Positions 16,794 to 26,626 of a stretch of DNA of 64,000 nt are shown one piece after another. The stretch comes from Arthrobacter sp. YN (lineage in GTDB: Bacteria; Actinomycetota; Actinomycetes; Actinomycetales; Micrococcaceae). The translations under genes were made by a program, and so were the position numbers. The notes beneath the pieces were generated by a model. It made no database searches and was not told the DNA's origin. It was given only the letters and a program-made list of their open reading frames with translations. The stretch lies in contig NZ_CP022436.1 in assembly GCF_002224285.1 (NCBI RefSeq), positions 1,798,001 through 1,862,000 on the forward strand, in the 5' to 3' direction. Position 1 is the stretch's first letter. Each line of letters opens with the position of its first letter.

Positions 16794-19658
16794 ATGGCGA
16801 CCCGTACTACCTCCACGCCACGAGGCAGCTCCAGCAGTAAATCCGGCGGCACAGGCCGGAGCGCAGCCGCATCCAAAACCGGCGCAGCCGCACCCAGGAA
16901 CGGTCGGGGAAGTACCGCCCGCACCAAGCAGGCAGCCGCCGTCGTGCCCCAGGTTCCGCTGCCCCTGCGCATGCTTTCAGGTTTTTGGCAGGGGATCGGC
17001 CATGTGGTCGGTGCCGGCGTCCGCCGCATCGGTTACGACGTCAGCGACCTCGACCCCGCGGATCGCCGTGACGGCGCAGCCCTGTTCAATCTGGTGTTGG
17101 GCATCGCCATTGCCACCTTCGCCTGGTGGGGCCTGACAGGTTGGCTCCCGGACGTTGTCTACAGCGTGGTCAACGGGACGTTTGGCTGGATGGCCCTGAT
17201 CCTGCCATTCATGCTTTTTGTTTGTGCCTTCCGGTTGTTCCGGAAACCCCAGGACGGCCGCGGCAACAACCGTGTGGGCATTGGCTTCATGATCATGACC
17301 CTGGCCGGCTCGGGTTTGGCCCACGTCATTGGCGGCCTGCCCACCGTGGCCGATGGATTCGATGGCCTGCGCAGGGCAGGCGGCATGCTGGGATTCCTCG
17401 CCGCCGCCCCTCTGGCCGCAATCCACGCCGCAGTGCCGGTGGTCCTCTACAGCCTGTTGGCGTTCGTCTCATTCCTGATCGTCACCGCAACCCCGTTCGG
17501 CGCCATTCCCTCCCGGATCCGGGGTGCCTATGAGCACCTTATGGGCGTGGACCTCATGGATGGTTCCGGCAAGGACGCCCATGACCGCAGTTATCTTTAT
17601 GAGAACGATGCACCTGCCAAGCCCAAGAAGAAGCGCATGCGCTTCTTTGGCAAGGACGAGGAACCCGAGGCAGGCCTGGAGGGCTACGTCGGGGACGAAG
17701 CTTTCGAACATGCAATAGTCGACGACGACGAAACTCCCGCCGCGTCGGAACCGCGCGTTCCGCCGGGGGTGCGTCGCCCAACCCAGGCGGAGATCGCCGT
17801 CGGGAAGATCAAGGCAGCCCAGGGCCTGGGTGCTGCGCCCGGCATCGACAACCCCACCGAAGCCATCCCGGTCATCACTCCTGACATGACCGTTCCCGCG
17901 CCCACTGTGGCCCAGGTCCCCGCGAAGCCTGCCGGTGCGCCGCTCCCGCAAACGCCCATCCCACAGCGCACGGAGCAGTTGTCCCTCGCCGGGGATGTCA
18001 CCTACACACTGCCGGCCTCGGACTACCTGACGCCGGGCTCCATTCCGAAGGAGCGCACGGAGGCCAATGACGCCGTCGTCGCCGCCCTGACGGACACCCT
18101 GACACAGTTCAACGTGGACGCTGCCGTGACTGGCTTCAGCCGTGGTCCCACCGTAACGCGCTATGAGATCGAGCTGTCTCCCGGTACCAAGGTGGAGCGC
18201 GTTACGGCGCTGTCCAAGAACATTTCCTATGCGGTCGCATCGAGCGATGTCCGTATCCTGAGCCCCATCCCCGGCAAATCGGCCATTGGCATCGAGATTC
18301 CCAACACGGACCGCGAAACGGTTTCGCTGGGCGACGTGCTGCGGAGCCAGAACGCCCGCCGGACCGACCACCCCATGGTCATGGGTGTTGGCAAGGACGT
18401 GGAGGGCGGCTACGTGGTGGCCAACCTGGCCAAGATGCCCCACCTGCTGGTGGCTGGGGCCACCGGTGCCGGTAAGTCGAGCTTCGTGAACTCCATGATC
18501 ACCTCCATCCTCATGCGCGCCACCCCGGATGAAGTCCGCATGGTCATGGTGGACCCCAAGCGCGTGGAGCTCACCGCGTACGAAGGCGTCCCGCACCTCA
18601 TCACGCCCATCATCACCAATCCTAAAAAGGCCGCTGAGGCCCTGCAGTGGGTTGTCCGGGAGATGGACGCCCGTTACGACGACCTCGCCAACTACGGTTA
18701 CAAGCACATCGACGATTTCAACAAGGCCGTCCGTGCCGGCAAAGTGGTGCCGCCCGTGGACTCCAAACGGGTCATCAAGCCTTACCCTTACCTCCTGGTG
18801 ATCGTGGATGAGCTCGCCGACCTCATGATGGTGGCGCCGCGCGACGTCGAAGACTCGATTGTCCGCATCACCCAGCTTGCCCGTGCTGCCGGTATCCACC
18901 TGGTCCTGGCCACCCAGCGCCCGTCCGTGGATGTGGTCACTGGCCTGATCAAGGCGAACGTGCCTTCGCGCATGGCCTTCGCAACCTCGTCCGTGACGGA
19001 CTCGCGTGTTGTGCTGGACCAGCCGGGCGCGGAGAAGCTGATTGGCCAGGGTGACGCGCTTTTCCTGCCGATGGGTGCGTCCAAGGCAATGCGTGTCCAG
19101 GGTGCCTGGGTGACGGAATCCGAGATCCACAAGGTGGTGGAGCACGTCAAGGGACAGCTCCAGGCTGTCTACCGCGACGACGTTGCTGCCGAGGCCCCCA
19201 AGAAGCAGATCGACGACGACATCGGAGACGACCTCGAGGTCCTGTTGCAGGCCACCGAGTTGGTGGTGACCACCCAGTTCGGCTCCACGTCGATGCTGCA
19301 GCGCAAGCTCCGGGTGGGCTTCGCCAAGGCCGGGCGCCTGATGGACCTCCTCGAATCCCGCGGCGTGGTGGGGCCCTCGGAAGGTTCGAAGGCCCGCGAT
19401 GTCCTGGTCAAGCCGGACGACCTCGCGGCGGTCCTGGCAGCGATGAAGGGCCAGGAATCGCCCGCTGCCCCCGACGCCCACACGGCGGCCCTGAGCGACA
19501 ACGCGAACTCGAACATCGCCGTCGGCGGTTATGCGGAGGACCTGGTGCAGGCGGACCTGGACAACCGGACGCAGGCCATTGAGTATCACGATGGCGCTGA
19601 CGGCCCGGATGACGACGACGAAGGCGGCGAAGACGCCTGGTCGCTGACGGGGCGCTAG
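16794..19658 (+). CDS. ftsK: DNA translocase FtsK/SpoIIIE
   Basis: Septal DNA pump that clears chromosomes during division. The 954-residue protein has a basic Ser/Gly/Ala-rich N-terminus, four or five membrane segments (about 90-240), and an acidic/Pro-Ala linker (about 250-420). A RecA-like motor follows with Walker A GATGAGKSSF, Walker B LLVIVDELADLMM, and the DPKRVELTAYEGVPHL and LATQRPSVDVVTG signatures. A C-terminal winged gamma domain (QRKLRVGFAKAGRLMDLLE) reads KOPS. I chose ATG 16794 because a longer frame would start inside the palindromic hairpin. The tail after gamma is acidic. Confidence 0.97.
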   Translation: MATRTTSTPRGSSSSKSGGTGRSAAASKTGAAAPRNGRGSTARTKQAAAVVPQVPLPLRMLSGFWQGIGHVVGAGVRRIGYDVSDLDPADRRDGAALFNLVLGIAIATFAWWGLTGWLPDVVYSVVNGTFGWMALILPFMLFVCAFRLFRKPQDGRGNNRVGIGFMIMTLAGSGLAHVIGGLPTVADGFDGLRRAGGMLGFLAAAPLAAIHAAVPVVLYSLLAFVSFLIVTATPFGAIPSRIRGAYEHLMGVDLMDGSGKDAHDRSYLYENDAPAKPKKKRMRFFGKDEEPEAGLEGYVGDEAFEHAIVDDDETPAASEPRVPPGVRRPTQAEIAVGKIKAAQGLGAAPGIDNPTEAIPVITPDMTVPAPTVAQVPAKPAGAPLPQTPIPQRTEQLSLAGDVTYTLPASDYLTPGSIPKERTEANDAVVAALTDTLTQFNVDAAVTGFSRGPTVTRYEIELSPGTKVERVTALSKNISYAVASSDVRILSPIPGKSAIGIEIPNTDRETVSLGDVLRSQNARRTDHPMVMGVGKDVEGGYVVANLAKMPHLLVAGATGAGKSSFVNSMITSILMRATPDEVRMVMVDPKRVELTAYEGVPHLITPIITNPKKAAEALQWVVREMDARYDDLANYGYKHIDDFNKAVRAGKVVPPVDSKRVIKPYPYLLVIVDELADLMMVAPRDVEDSIVRITQLARAAGIHLVLATQRPSVDVVTGLIKANVPSRMAFATSSVTDSRVVLDQPGAEKLIGQGDALFLPMGASKAMRVQGAWVTESEIHKVVEHVKGQLQAVYRDDVAAEAPKKQIDDDIGDDLEVLLQATELVVTTQFGSTSMLQRKLRVGFAKAGRLMDLLESRGVVGPSEGSKARDVLVKPDDLAAVLAAMKGQESPAAPDAHTAALSDNANSNIAVGGYAEDLVQADLDNRTQAIEYHDGADGPDDDDEGGEDAWSLTGR

Positions 19659-19696
19659 CTTCAAAGGCGTCTGCCCAAAGACGGTAGCCTAGAGGG

Positions 19697-20299
19697 GTGA
19701 CTACAGCCGAGGGTGATAACGCGACGTCCAGCAACTCCGATGTCTGGAACCTGCCCAACATCCTCACGATGCTCCGCATCGTCCTGGTTCCGTTTTTCGT
19801 CTGGTTCCTGCTCGCCGACAACGGCGAGTACGGCCTGTGGCGCTGGGCAGCCGTAGTGGCCTTCGCGGTAGCCATCTACACGGACAAGCTCGACGGCGAC
19901 ATCGCCAGGGCGCGCGGCCTCATCACCAATTTCGGCAAGATCGCCGATCCCATTGCCGACAAATTGCTGATCGGCTCCGCGCTGGTGCTCTTGTCCATCC
20001 TGGGGGAACTGCCGTGGTGGGTCACCATCCTCATCCTCGTCCGCGAGTGGGGGATTACCGCGCTTCGGTTCGTCGTGATCCGGTACGGCGTCATGCCGGC
20101 CTCCAGGGGCGGAAAGCTGAAGACGGTGGTCCAGACCGTGGCCATCTTCTTGTACATCCTTCCCCTCAAGGCGATCGCCCCCTGGCTGGGCGACGCCGCC
20201 TTCTGGGTCATGATGCTGGCGCTTGCCATCACCCTGTGGACCGGCGTCGAATACGTCATCCAAGCCCTCAAGCTGCGGGCAGCGGGGCGTCGCGCATGA
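19697..20299 (+). CDS. pgsA: CDP-alcohol phosphatidyltransferase PgsA
   Basis: Makes phosphatidylglycerophosphate from CDP-diacylglycerol and glycerol-3-phosphate. The 200-residue integral membrane protein contains the CDP-alcohol phosphotransferase motif region KLDGDIARARGLITNFGKIADPIADK (about residues 61-86), whose Asp residues bind the metal. Note that the first aspartate of the canonical D-x2-D-G motif is carried in TDKLDGD. Several hydrophobic helices surround it. The GTG start at 19697 is close to a weak GAGGGG. The stop overlaps the next start as ATGA. Genes of this kind next to cinA, clgR and recA are conserved in actinobacteria. Confidence 0.94.
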   Translation: MTTAEGDNATSSNSDVWNLPNILTMLRIVLVPFFVWFLLADNGEYGLWRWAAVVAFAVAIYTDKLDGDIARARGLITNFGKIADPIADKLLIGSALVLLSILGELPWWVTILILVREWGITALRFVVIRYGVMPASRGGKLKTVVQTVAIFLYILPLKAIAPWLGDAAFWVMMLALAITLWTGVEYVIQALKLRAAGRRA

Positions 20300-20808
20300 C
20301 GTCCGGTGACGCCGTCACCGCCGCAGCAGAGACGTCGACGGCGGTGGTCGCCGCGGCGATCGCAAAGAACCTCACGGTGGCCACGGCTGAGTCGCTCACC
20401 GCTGGAATGGTAGCGGCCACCCTGGCCAATACTCCCGGCGCTTCAGCGATGCTTCAGGGCGGAGTTGTTGCGTATCAAAACTCCGTTAAGGCCGGAGTCC
20501 TGGGCGTTCCGGGAGAGCTGCTTGCCGAGGTCGGCTCCGTTGACGGTGCTGTTGCGGAGGCCATGGCCGACGGTGCCCGGCGTGCTTGCGGTGCCAGCAT
20601 TGGAGTATCCACAACCGGAGTGGCCGGACCTGATCCCCACGACGGCAAAGCCGTAGGAACCGTGTTCGTTGGAATCGCTGCCGATGCCGGAACCCAAGCC
20701 TTCGAATTCAGCTTCACGGGGGACCGCCAGTCCATTCGCGAGCAAGCCTGCGGGGCGGCACTGGCGCGTCTGCTTGCTGCGCTGGAGGGGGATGGTTACC
20801 GTTCGTAA
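20296..20808 (+). CDS. CinA C-terminal-type nicotinamide-nucleotide amidohydrolase
   Basis: 170 residues corresponding to the stand-alone C-terminal domain of CinA (PncC family), which deamidates nicotinamide mononucleotide in pyridine nucleotide recycling. Typical segments are TVATAESLTAGMVAATLANTPG (with the conserved Ser-Leu-Thr-Gly-Gly-like loop), QGGVVAYQNSVKAGVLGV, and the STTGVAGPDPHDGKAVGTVFVG motif. ATG 20296 overlaps the pgsA stop, indicating translational coupling. The N-terminal MoCF domain found in full CinA proteins is absent. A roughly 230-nt leader separates it from clgR. Confidence 0.92.
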   Translation: MTSGDAVTAAAETSTAVVAAAIAKNLTVATAESLTAGMVAATLANTPGASAMLQGGVVAYQNSVKAGVLGVPGELLAEVGSVDGAVAEAMADGARRACGASIGVSTTGVAGPDPHDGKAVGTVFVGIAADAGTQAFEFSFTGDRQSIREQACGAALARLLAALEGDGYRS

Positions 20809-21038
20809 AGTAGCCGGGAACAAAAACTGATTGCCAATAGTTGTGTCATTGAGTCGCTTCGGAAGAGCCGGGGCGCCTAGGATGTAGAAACCAACCCGGT
20901 CCGCCCACCAGCGAACCGGATGACTGAGGGAGCAAGGCGATACAGATGGTAAAGCAGCCCGTATCCGTAAACGGCGTTGTCCGCTGGAAGGATGTGGGCT
21001 TGGCTGATCAGGCACAGAGCGAACAGAAGGAGCGCAAA

Positions 21039-21380
21039 ATGGTTGTACTACGCCACGAGATCGGTGATGTACTGCGCGATGTCCGCCAGCGTCAGGGCCG
21101 TACCCTCCGCGAGGTTTCGCACAGCGCCCGCGTCTCACTTGGTTACTTGAGTGAAGTTGAACGCGGCCAGAAGGAGGCTTCTTCCGAGCTCCTGTCCTCT
21201 ATCTGCACAGCCCTGGATGTTCCGTTGTCCCACATGCTCCGCGAAGTCAGCGACAGAGTGGCCGTTGCTGAGGGAGTGGCCGTGCCGGACACCGTTCCGC
21301 AGGAATTCTCCCAGCGTTACGGTCGCGATCTGGACCTCACGGACGACTTCCCGCAGGGAATGCTCTCCGGAGCCCGGTAA
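21039..21380 (+). CDS. clgR: ClgR-like XRE-family transcriptional activator
   Basis: A 113-residue regulator whose helix-turn-helix ([20 protein letters not shown], about residues 26-45) and following [10 protein letters not shown] segment are diagnostic of ClgR, the activator of clp protease and stress genes in actinobacteria. I prefer ATG 21039 because the family begins with [12 protein letters not shown] and AAGGAG lies 7-8 nt upstream. An in-frame ATG at 20946 would add 31 residues not expected in the family, although it also has a GGGAGCAAGG stretch upstream, so the longer form is not excluded. A strong terminator follows. Conserved location upstream of recA. Confidence 0.9.
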   Translation: MVVLRHEIGDVLRDVRQRQGRTLREVSHSARVSLGYLSEVERGQKEASSELLSSICTALDVPLSHMLREVSDRVAVAEGVAVPDTVPQEFSQRYGRDLDLTDDFPQGMLSGAR

Positions 21381-21399
21381 CCGTTCCACCAGAATTGGA

Positions 21400-21435
21400 A
21401 GAAGGTCCCCAGCCATCGGCTGGGGACCTTCTTTT
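21400..21435 (+). terminator. Rho-independent terminator after clgR
   Basis: Perfect 15-bp stem, left arm AGAAGGTCCCCAGCC (21400-21414), loop ATC, right arm GGCTGGGGACCTTCT (21418-21432), followed by further T residues. It lies between clgR and the convergent MarR gene and may serve both. Confidence 0.85.
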
Positions 21436-21477
21436 GGTGTTTGTTGGTATGGACTGAGGGGCGGGAGCCCTGGCGGA

Positions 21478-22029
21478 TCAGGCGTCGGCCGGCTTGGTGG
21501 GGTCGGCGGCAATGTCCGGTTCCCGCAGGGTCACGTCCTTGAGGACGCCGTCGCCGTAGATCGCATTGAGCCGGCCCATGTAGTCGGCAAGGATCTGGAC
21601 GTCTTCAAGCGGCCATTCGCCCAGGCGTTCACGGAATACCTGCCGCCGGGCATCCTGGACCTGGTGCATCTTGTCCTCGCCCTTGTCCGTCAGGCGGATG
21701 GATTGTGCCCTTCCGTCCTGCGGGTCGGCTTCCTTGTAGACCAGGCCAATGCTTTCCAGGAAAGCGATCTGCCGGCTCACGGACGGCTTGCCCACGCCAA
21801 TGCACGTAGCGAGGTCCGTCAACCTGATGGGTCCTTCCCTCCGGATGACGGTCAGCAGCCCGTAGGCGGCCGGTTCCATGTCCGGGTGGACCTGGCGCGA
21901 CAACTGGTGGGAGATTGACCGGGCCCGGCGCCAGAGCAGGCTCAGCTGGTGTTCCACCTGCTGGAGGGCGTCGTCTACGGCGTCGCCTGGCACGGCCTGA
22001 CCGGGCGTGCTCTGGAGAGGATTGCTCAT
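21478..22029 (-). CDS. MarR-family transcriptional regulator
   Basis: About 183 residues. The winged-helix core reads LTDLATCIGVGKPSVSRQIAFLESIGLVYKEADPQDGRA, with the wing basic and Asp/Gly-rich as in MarR proteins; helices before and after provide the dimer interface (AAYGLLTVIRREG upstream). The C-terminal tail is longer than usual (KDVTLREPDIAADPTKPADA). Start ATG 22029 is used; ATG 22038 and a more distant ATG at 22080 are alternatives, and the last would overlap the divergent DUF3046 gene. Its ligand and targets are unknown. It converges on clgR, separated by the terminator. Confidence 0.85.
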   Translation of the reverse strand: MSNPLQSTPGQAVPGDAVDDALQQVEHQLSLLWRRARSISHQLSRQVHPDMEPAAYGLLTVIRREGPIRLTDLATCIGVGKPSVSRQIAFLESIGLVYKEADPQDGRAQSIRLTDKGEDKMHQVQDARRQVFRERLGEWPLEDVQILADYMGRLNAIYGDGVLKDVTLREPDIAADPTKPADA

Positions 22030-22070
22030 GGCAACCATTCTAGAGTCCGGCTCCGTGAGAGACTCTATCC

Positions 22071-22295
22071 GTGAGGGCAAGTGACTTTTGGCGATTGATG
22101 GACGATGAGTTCGGGGCAGGCTATTCCCGGGTCCTCGCCGGCTCCTTGGTACTCGCAGGCGTGGGCGGGCGGACTGCCGTTGAGGCCCTGGCCTCCGGAT
22201 ACCAGCCCCGCGAGGTGTGGTTGGCTGTGTGCGAAGTCCAGGATGTTCCGGCCGAACGCAGGCTGGGGCGGGACATCAAACCGGCCTCCAACTGA
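22071..22295 (+). CDS. DUF3046 family protein
   Basis: A 74-residue protein starting at GTG 22071. The sequence MRASDFWRLMDDEFGAGYS, then VLAGVGGRTAVEALASGYQPREVW and a final VPAERRLGRDIK, matches the small DUF3046 proteins found immediately upstream of recA throughout actinobacteria. No function is established. It is divergent from the MarR gene, and the SOS box for recA lies 44 nt after its stop, so recA probably has its own promoter. Confidence 0.87.
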   Translation: MRASDFWRLMDDEFGAGYSRVLAGSLVLAGVGGRTAVEALASGYQPREVWLAVCEVQDVPAERRLGRDIKPASN

Positions 22296-22338
22296 GGGTC
22301 GCGCTGCTGCCTCGACAAGGGACACGCCGGACCATTGT

Positions 22339-22354
22339 TCGAATATCTGTTCGG
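22339..22354. promoter_or_regulatory. LexA (SOS) box in the recA promoter
   Basis: TCGAATATCTGTTCGG matches TCGAAC-N4-GTTCGA at 10 of 12 fixed positions. A possible -35 (TTCGAA, 22338-22343) overlaps it and a TATGCT (22362-22367) lies 18 nt further on, a good arrangement for LexA repression. The recA ATG is about 190 nt downstream. Confidence 0.65.
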
Positions 22355-22543
22355 ATGGGGATATGCTCCTGTGAGAGGAAAATTGATCCCGAAGGCCGCA
22401 TTTCCGAGCATCCGGATTGCCCGGTTGTCCACATAGCCGGATTCGGCTCATAAAAATGTCAGCACGTCGTAATAGCGTCTGACATGACAGGAAAGCGGCC
22501 CTTAGGGCCACTCCACAGCGAGAAAGCATCAGAGGTGTGAACC

Positions 22544-23584
22544 ATGGCGGCAACCCCGGATCGTGAAAAGGCGCTCGAAGCAGCGCTTGCCCAGATCGAC
22601 AAGCAGTTCGGCAAAGGATCCATCATGCGCCTGGGTGACGACACTCGGGCTCCCATCGAGGTCATCCCTACCGGATCCATTGCCCTGGACATCGCCCTGG
22701 GCATTGGCGGCCTGCCCCGTGGCCGCGTGGTGGAAATCTACGGACCGGAATCCTCGGGTAAGACCACCGTTGCGCTGCACGCCGTTGCCAGTGCCCAGCG
22801 CGCCGGCGGCATTGCGGCCTTCATCGACGCTGAGCACGCCCTGGACCCGGACTACGCTGCAAAGCTCGGAGTAGATACGGATGCACTCTTGGTCTCGCAG
22901 CCGGATACCGGCGAGCAGGCCTTGGAGATCATGGACATGTTGGTGGGTTCCGGCTCCCTGGACATCGTCGTCATCGACTCCGTGGCCGCCCTGGTACCCC
23001 GTGCTGAAATCGAAGGCGAAATGGGTGACTCCCACGTGGGTCTGCAGGCCCGCCTGATGAGCCAGGCCCTGCGTAAGATCACCGGCAGGCTCAGCCAGAC
23101 CAAAACCACAGCGATCTTCATCAACCAGCTGCGTGAGAAGATCGGTGTCTTCTTCGGCTCCCCGGAAACCACCACCGGTGGTAAGGCCCTGAAGTTCTAC
23201 GCTTCGGTGCGTATCGATGTCCGTCGTATCCAGACCTTGAAGGAAGGTGCGGACTCCGTGGGTAACCGCACCAAGGCCAAGATCGTCAAGAACAAGATGG
23301 CGCCGCCCTTCAAGATTGCAGAATTCGACATCATTTACGGCCAGGGCATCTCCCGTGAGGGCGGCATCATTGATATGGGCGTCGAGCACGGCATTATCAA
23401 GAAATCGGGCTCTTGGTTCACCTACGATGGCGATCAGCTGGGCCAGGGCATGGAGAACTCGCGGCGATTCCTCCGGGATAACCCTGAGCTCGCCCAGGAG
23501 CTGGAGCGCTTGATCAAGGAGAAGCTCGGCGTGGGCGTCAAGCCGGAGGAAGACTCCCCAAAGCTGAAGGCCGTTGACGGTTAG
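22544..23584 (+). CDS. recA: Recombinase RecA
   Basis: A 346-residue strand-exchange protein and LexA co-protease. It shows [14 protein letters not shown] near the start, the Walker [10 protein letters not shown] (about 66-74), [17 protein letters not shown], Walker [21 protein letters not shown], the L2 loop region with [20 protein letters not shown], and the usual acidic/Lys-Pro C-terminal tail. No intein interrupts it. ATG 22544 is preceded by a purine-rich AGAGGTGTG. recX begins within its last codons. Confidence 0.99.
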   Translation: MAATPDREKALEAALAQIDKQFGKGSIMRLGDDTRAPIEVIPTGSIALDIALGIGGLPRGRVVEIYGPESSGKTTVALHAVASAQRAGGIAAFIDAEHALDPDYAAKLGVDTDALLVSQPDTGEQALEIMDMLVGSGSLDIVVIDSVAALVPRAEIEGEMGDSHVGLQARLMSQALRKITGRLSQTKTTAIFINQLREKIGVFFGSPETTTGGKALKFYASVRIDVRRIQTLKEGADSVGNRTKAKIVKNKMAPPFKIAEFDIIYGQGISREGGIIDMGVEHGIIKKSGSWFTYDGDQLGQGMENSRRFLRDNPELAQELERLIKEKLGVGVKPEEDSPKLKAVDG

Positions 23585-24116
23585 GAGAGGGCCGGATCCG
23601 GAGTCCTCCGTATCCGCCGATCCCGAGCCTGATCCCGAGTCCGTGGCGCGTGCCATCGTCCTGAGGCAGTTGACGATGGCGCCGCGGAGCCGGCTCCAGC
23701 TTTCCCGCAAGCTCGCGGAACGCAATGTGCCCGAGGACGTGGCCGAGGCAGTCCTGGACCGGTTCGAAGAGGTTCAGCTGATTGATGATGCTGAGTTTGC
23801 GAGGATGTGGGTCCGCAGCCGTTCGCAGAGCAAGAAGCTAGCTAAAGGCGCACTTCGCCGCGAACTCACGGACAAGGGAATCGAACTGGACGCAGCCGAA
23901 GAAGCACTGTCGCAGCTCAGCGATCAGGATGAAGAAGTGGCTGCTCGTGAGCTTGTTCAACGCAAGCTGCGTCCCGGCGTCGATCTGGCTGATCGCGCAG
24001 AACGGGACAAGTACACCCGTCGTCTGGCGTCGATGCTGGCACGGAAGGGCTACGCCCCCTCCATGGCCTTTAGGATCGTCGGTGAGGTGCTGGCAGAAGC
24101 CGGTACCCTTGAGTAG
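23574..24116 (+). CDS. recX: Regulatory protein RecX
   Basis: A 180-residue all-helical modulator of RecA filaments. The three-helix repeats can be recognised in [22 protein letters not shown], the segment [23 protein letters not shown], and [20 protein letters not shown] near the end. The start is a TTG at 23574, overlapping recA by 11 nt; a later start would cut into the acidic N-terminal extension only. Tail-to-head with miaB (GTG overlapping the TAG stop region), so recA-recX-miaB-miaA likely form one transcript. Confidence 0.92.
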   Translation: MTVRRGPDPESSVSADPEPDPESVARAIVLRQLTMAPRSRLQLSRKLAERNVPEDVAEAVLDRFEEVQLIDDAEFARMWVRSRSQSKKLAKGALRRELTDKGIELDAAEEALSQLSDQDEEVAARELVQRKLRPGVDLADRAERDKYTRRLASMLARKGYAPSMAFRIVGEVLAEAGTLE

Positions 24117-25645
24117 TGAGTTTGACCATTCCTTCCCCAACAGTTTCCGCCACTCCTTCGGCTGAGCCCCGGACCTATCAGGTCCGCACGTTCGGCTGCC
24201 AGATGAACGTCCATGATTCAGAGCGCATGGCGGGACTCCTGGAGGACGCGGGGTACGTGCCTGCGGACGGTGAGCTCGCTGACGTGGTGGTCTTCAACAC
24301 CTGCGCTGTTCGGGAGAATGCGGACAACAAGCTCTACGGCAACCTCGGCCAACTCCGGCAGGTCAAGGCGGCGAACCCCGGCATGCAGATTGCTGTAGGT
24401 GGCTGCCTGGCCCAGAAGGACCGTGAAACCATCGTCAAGAAGGCGCCATGGGTTGACGCCGTCTTTGGTACCCACAACGTTGGCGCCCTGCCCGCGCTGC
24501 TGGACCGTGCCCGGCACAACAATGAAGCACAACTTGAGATCCTCGAGTCTCTGGATGTCTTCCCTTCAACTCTTCCCACTAAGCGGGACTCTGTCTATGC
24601 GGGGTGGGTTTCCATCTCCGTGGGCTGCAACAACACCTGCACGTTCTGCATTGTGCCTTCGCTCCGCGGCAAGGAAAAGGACAGACGCCCCGGAGAAATC
24701 CTCGCCGAGATCCAGGCGCTCGTGGATGATGGCGCTGTTGAAGTGACGCTCCTCGGCCAGAACGTCAACTCTTACGGCGTGGAGTTCGGGGATCGGCAGG
24801 CTTTCTCCAAACTCCTGCGCGCATGCGGTGAAATCGAGGGCTTGGAACGCGTCCGCTTCACCAGCCCGCACCCCGCAGCCTTTACCGATGACGTCATCGA
24901 CGCCATGGCTGAGACGCCCAACATCATGCCGCAATTGCACATGCCCTTGCAGTCCGGCTCAGACAAAGTCCTCAAAGACATGCGGCGTTCCTACCGCTCC
25001 AGCCGGTTCCTCGGGATTCTGGACAAGGTTCGCGATCGGATTCCCAACGCAGCCATCACCACGGACATCATCGTCGGGTTCCCAGGCGAAACTGAAGAGG
25101 ATTTCCAGGCGACCCTGGACGTCGTGGAGAAGTCCCGTTTCGCCTCAGCCTTCACCTTCCAGTACTCCAAACGGCCCGGCACGCCGGCCGCAGACTTGCC
25201 TGACCAGCTTCCGAAAGCCGTGGTGCAGGAGCGTTTCGAAAGGCTGACAGCCCTCCAGGACCGCATTGCCGCTGAGGAGAACGCCAGGCAGCTGGGCCGG
25301 ACGGTTGAAGTGCTGGTGACGGCCCAGTCAGGGCGTAAAGCCGAGGAAACCCACCGCTTATCGGGTCGGTCCAAGGACCAGCGCCTGGTGCACTTCTCCG
25401 TGCCGTCCGGCGCAGATACTCCCCGTCCCGGTGACTTTGTGACGGTCACCATCACGGAGGCTGCTGCTTTCCACCTCGTGGCGGATCCGGCCACAGCTGG
25501 GGACTATGTACTGCGCCGATCCCGTGCCGGCGACGCCTGGGATCGTTCCCAAGCTGAGTCCTGCGGTGTTCCTTCACCGGGTTCGGCCTCAAGCAAGGCC
25601 GGAGTGTCCCTGGGCATGCCGTCGCTGCCTGCTCGTCGCGCCTGA
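24116..25645 (+). CDS. miaB: tRNA-2-methylthio-N6-dimethylallyladenosine synthase MiaB
   Basis: A 509-residue methylthiotransferase acting on A37 of tRNA after MiaA. The N-terminal cluster cysteines are in [25 protein letters not shown] and [12 protein letters not shown]; the radical SAM cluster is in [17 protein letters not shown] (about 163-179). A TRAM domain follows ([14 protein letters not shown] and [16 protein letters not shown]). About 55 residues beyond the TRAM form an unconserved Ser/Ala/Arg-rich tail. Start GTG 24116 directly abuts recX. Confidence 0.97.
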   Translation: MSLTIPSPTVSATPSAEPRTYQVRTFGCQMNVHDSERMAGLLEDAGYVPADGELADVVVFNTCAVRENADNKLYGNLGQLRQVKAANPGMQIAVGGCLAQKDRETIVKKAPWVDAVFGTHNVGALPALLDRARHNNEAQLEILESLDVFPSTLPTKRDSVYAGWVSISVGCNNTCTFCIVPSLRGKEKDRRPGEILAEIQALVDDGAVEVTLLGQNVNSYGVEFGDRQAFSKLLRACGEIEGLERVRFTSPHPAAFTDDVIDAMAETPNIMPQLHMPLQSGSDKVLKDMRRSYRSSRFLGILDKVRDRIPNAAITTDIIVGFPGETEEDFQATLDVVEKSRFASAFTFQYSKRPGTPAADLPDQLPKAVVQERFERLTALQDRIAAEENARQLGRTVEVLVTAQSGRKAEETHRLSGRSKDQRLVHFSVPSGADTPRPGDFVTVTITEAAAFHLVADPATAGDYVLRRSRAGDAWDRSQAESCGVPSPGSASSKAGVSLGMPSLPARRA

Positions 25646-25662
25646 CGTCGGACCAGGATCAC

Positions 25663-26589
25663 GTGCCTACCTCCACCCAGGACGCTTCCCTGCCGGTCAT
25701 TGCAGTGGTTGGGCCCACCGGTTCCGGAAAGTCGGACCTGGGCGTCAACCTGGCCCTCGCCCTGAACGGTGAGGTCATCAACGCGGATGCCCTGCAGTTT
25801 TATCGCGGAATGGACATCGGAACAGCCAAGATCAGCGTGGAAGAGCGCAAGGGCGTGCCCCATCACTTGCTGGACACCATGGGTGTCACTCAAGAGGCAA
25901 GTGTTGCGGACTTCCAGGCGGACTGCCGTAGAGCCATTGGGGAAATCCGTTCACGGGGAAAACGCCCTATCCTGGTGGGGGGATCCGGTCTGTACGTCCG
26001 CGCCGCACTGGACGTCCTGGAGTTCCCCGGCACCGATCCCGTCATCCGTAAGGCCCTTGAAGAAGAGTATGACGCGCACGGCCTCGCGACGCTGCGAACC
26101 CGTCTTGAGGACGTCGATCCCGTGTCGGCAGCCCGTGTAGGTGACGCGCGGCGGGTGATCCGGGCGCTTGAAGTGCACCAGTTGACCGGGCGCCCTTTCA
26201 GTTCGTTCATGCCGCAACGCGAGTATTTTCAGCCGGCAGTGCAGATCGGGCTGTCAGTGGACCGTGAGGTGCTGAGGGAACGGTTGGCCCTGAGGGTCCA
26301 TCGGATGGTGGAGGCTGGTCTGCTTGACGAGGTTGAACGGCTTGATGCTGCAGGGCTCCGGAAGGGCAAGACCGCGTCCCGCGCTTTGGGGTACGCGCAG
26401 TTCCTGAGGGTCCTGGACCATCAGACCGACGTGGGTGCCGCGTCAGAGGAAACCATCGTGGCCACGAGGCAGTTCGCCAGGCGTCAGCTCACCTGGTTCA
26501 GGGCTGACCCCCGGATCACCTGGCTTGACTGGCAGGATCCCCACCTCGTGGCCAAGGCCGTCGCCACCGCTTCGAGCCGGCAGCCCTGA
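25663..26589 (+). CDS. miaA: tRNA dimethylallyltransferase MiaA
   Basis: Transfers dimethylallyl to A37 of tRNA, making the MiaB substrate. The 308-residue protein carries the P-loop [13 protein letters not shown] (about 14-26), the substrate motif [19 protein letters not shown] (about 39-57), VPHHLLDTM, and the [13 protein letters not shown] and [12 protein letters not shown] segments. GTG 25663 is the start; the 17-nt gap from miaB contains no promoter-like element. Typical length for the family. Confidence 0.97.
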   Translation: MPTSTQDASLPVIAVVGPTGSGKSDLGVNLALALNGEVINADALQFYRGMDIGTAKISVEERKGVPHHLLDTMGVTQEASVADFQADCRRAIGEIRSRGKRPILVGGSGLYVRAALDVLEFPGTDPVIRKALEEEYDAHGLATLRTRLEDVDPVSAARVGDARRVIRALEVHQLTGRPFSSFMPQREYFQPAVQIGLSVDREVLRERLALRVHRMVEAGLLDEVERLDAAGLRKGKTASRALGYAQFLRVLDHQTDVGAASEETIVATRQFARRQLTWFRADPRITWLDWQDPHLVAKAVATASSRQP

Positions 26590-26626
26590 TTTCTGGCCGA
26601 ACCAGCGTGGAAGGTAGCCTAGTGGC

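Noticed and set aside
17469-19664. A 731-residue open frame antisense to ftsK
   Set aside because: It is opposite the conserved FtsK coding sequence and reads as His/Gly/Arg-rich sequence typical of a high-GC antisense frame.
20946-21038. Longer clgR start
   Set aside because: ClgR proteins begin near VVLRHEIGD; the 31 extra residues are not expected, though they cannot be fully excluded.
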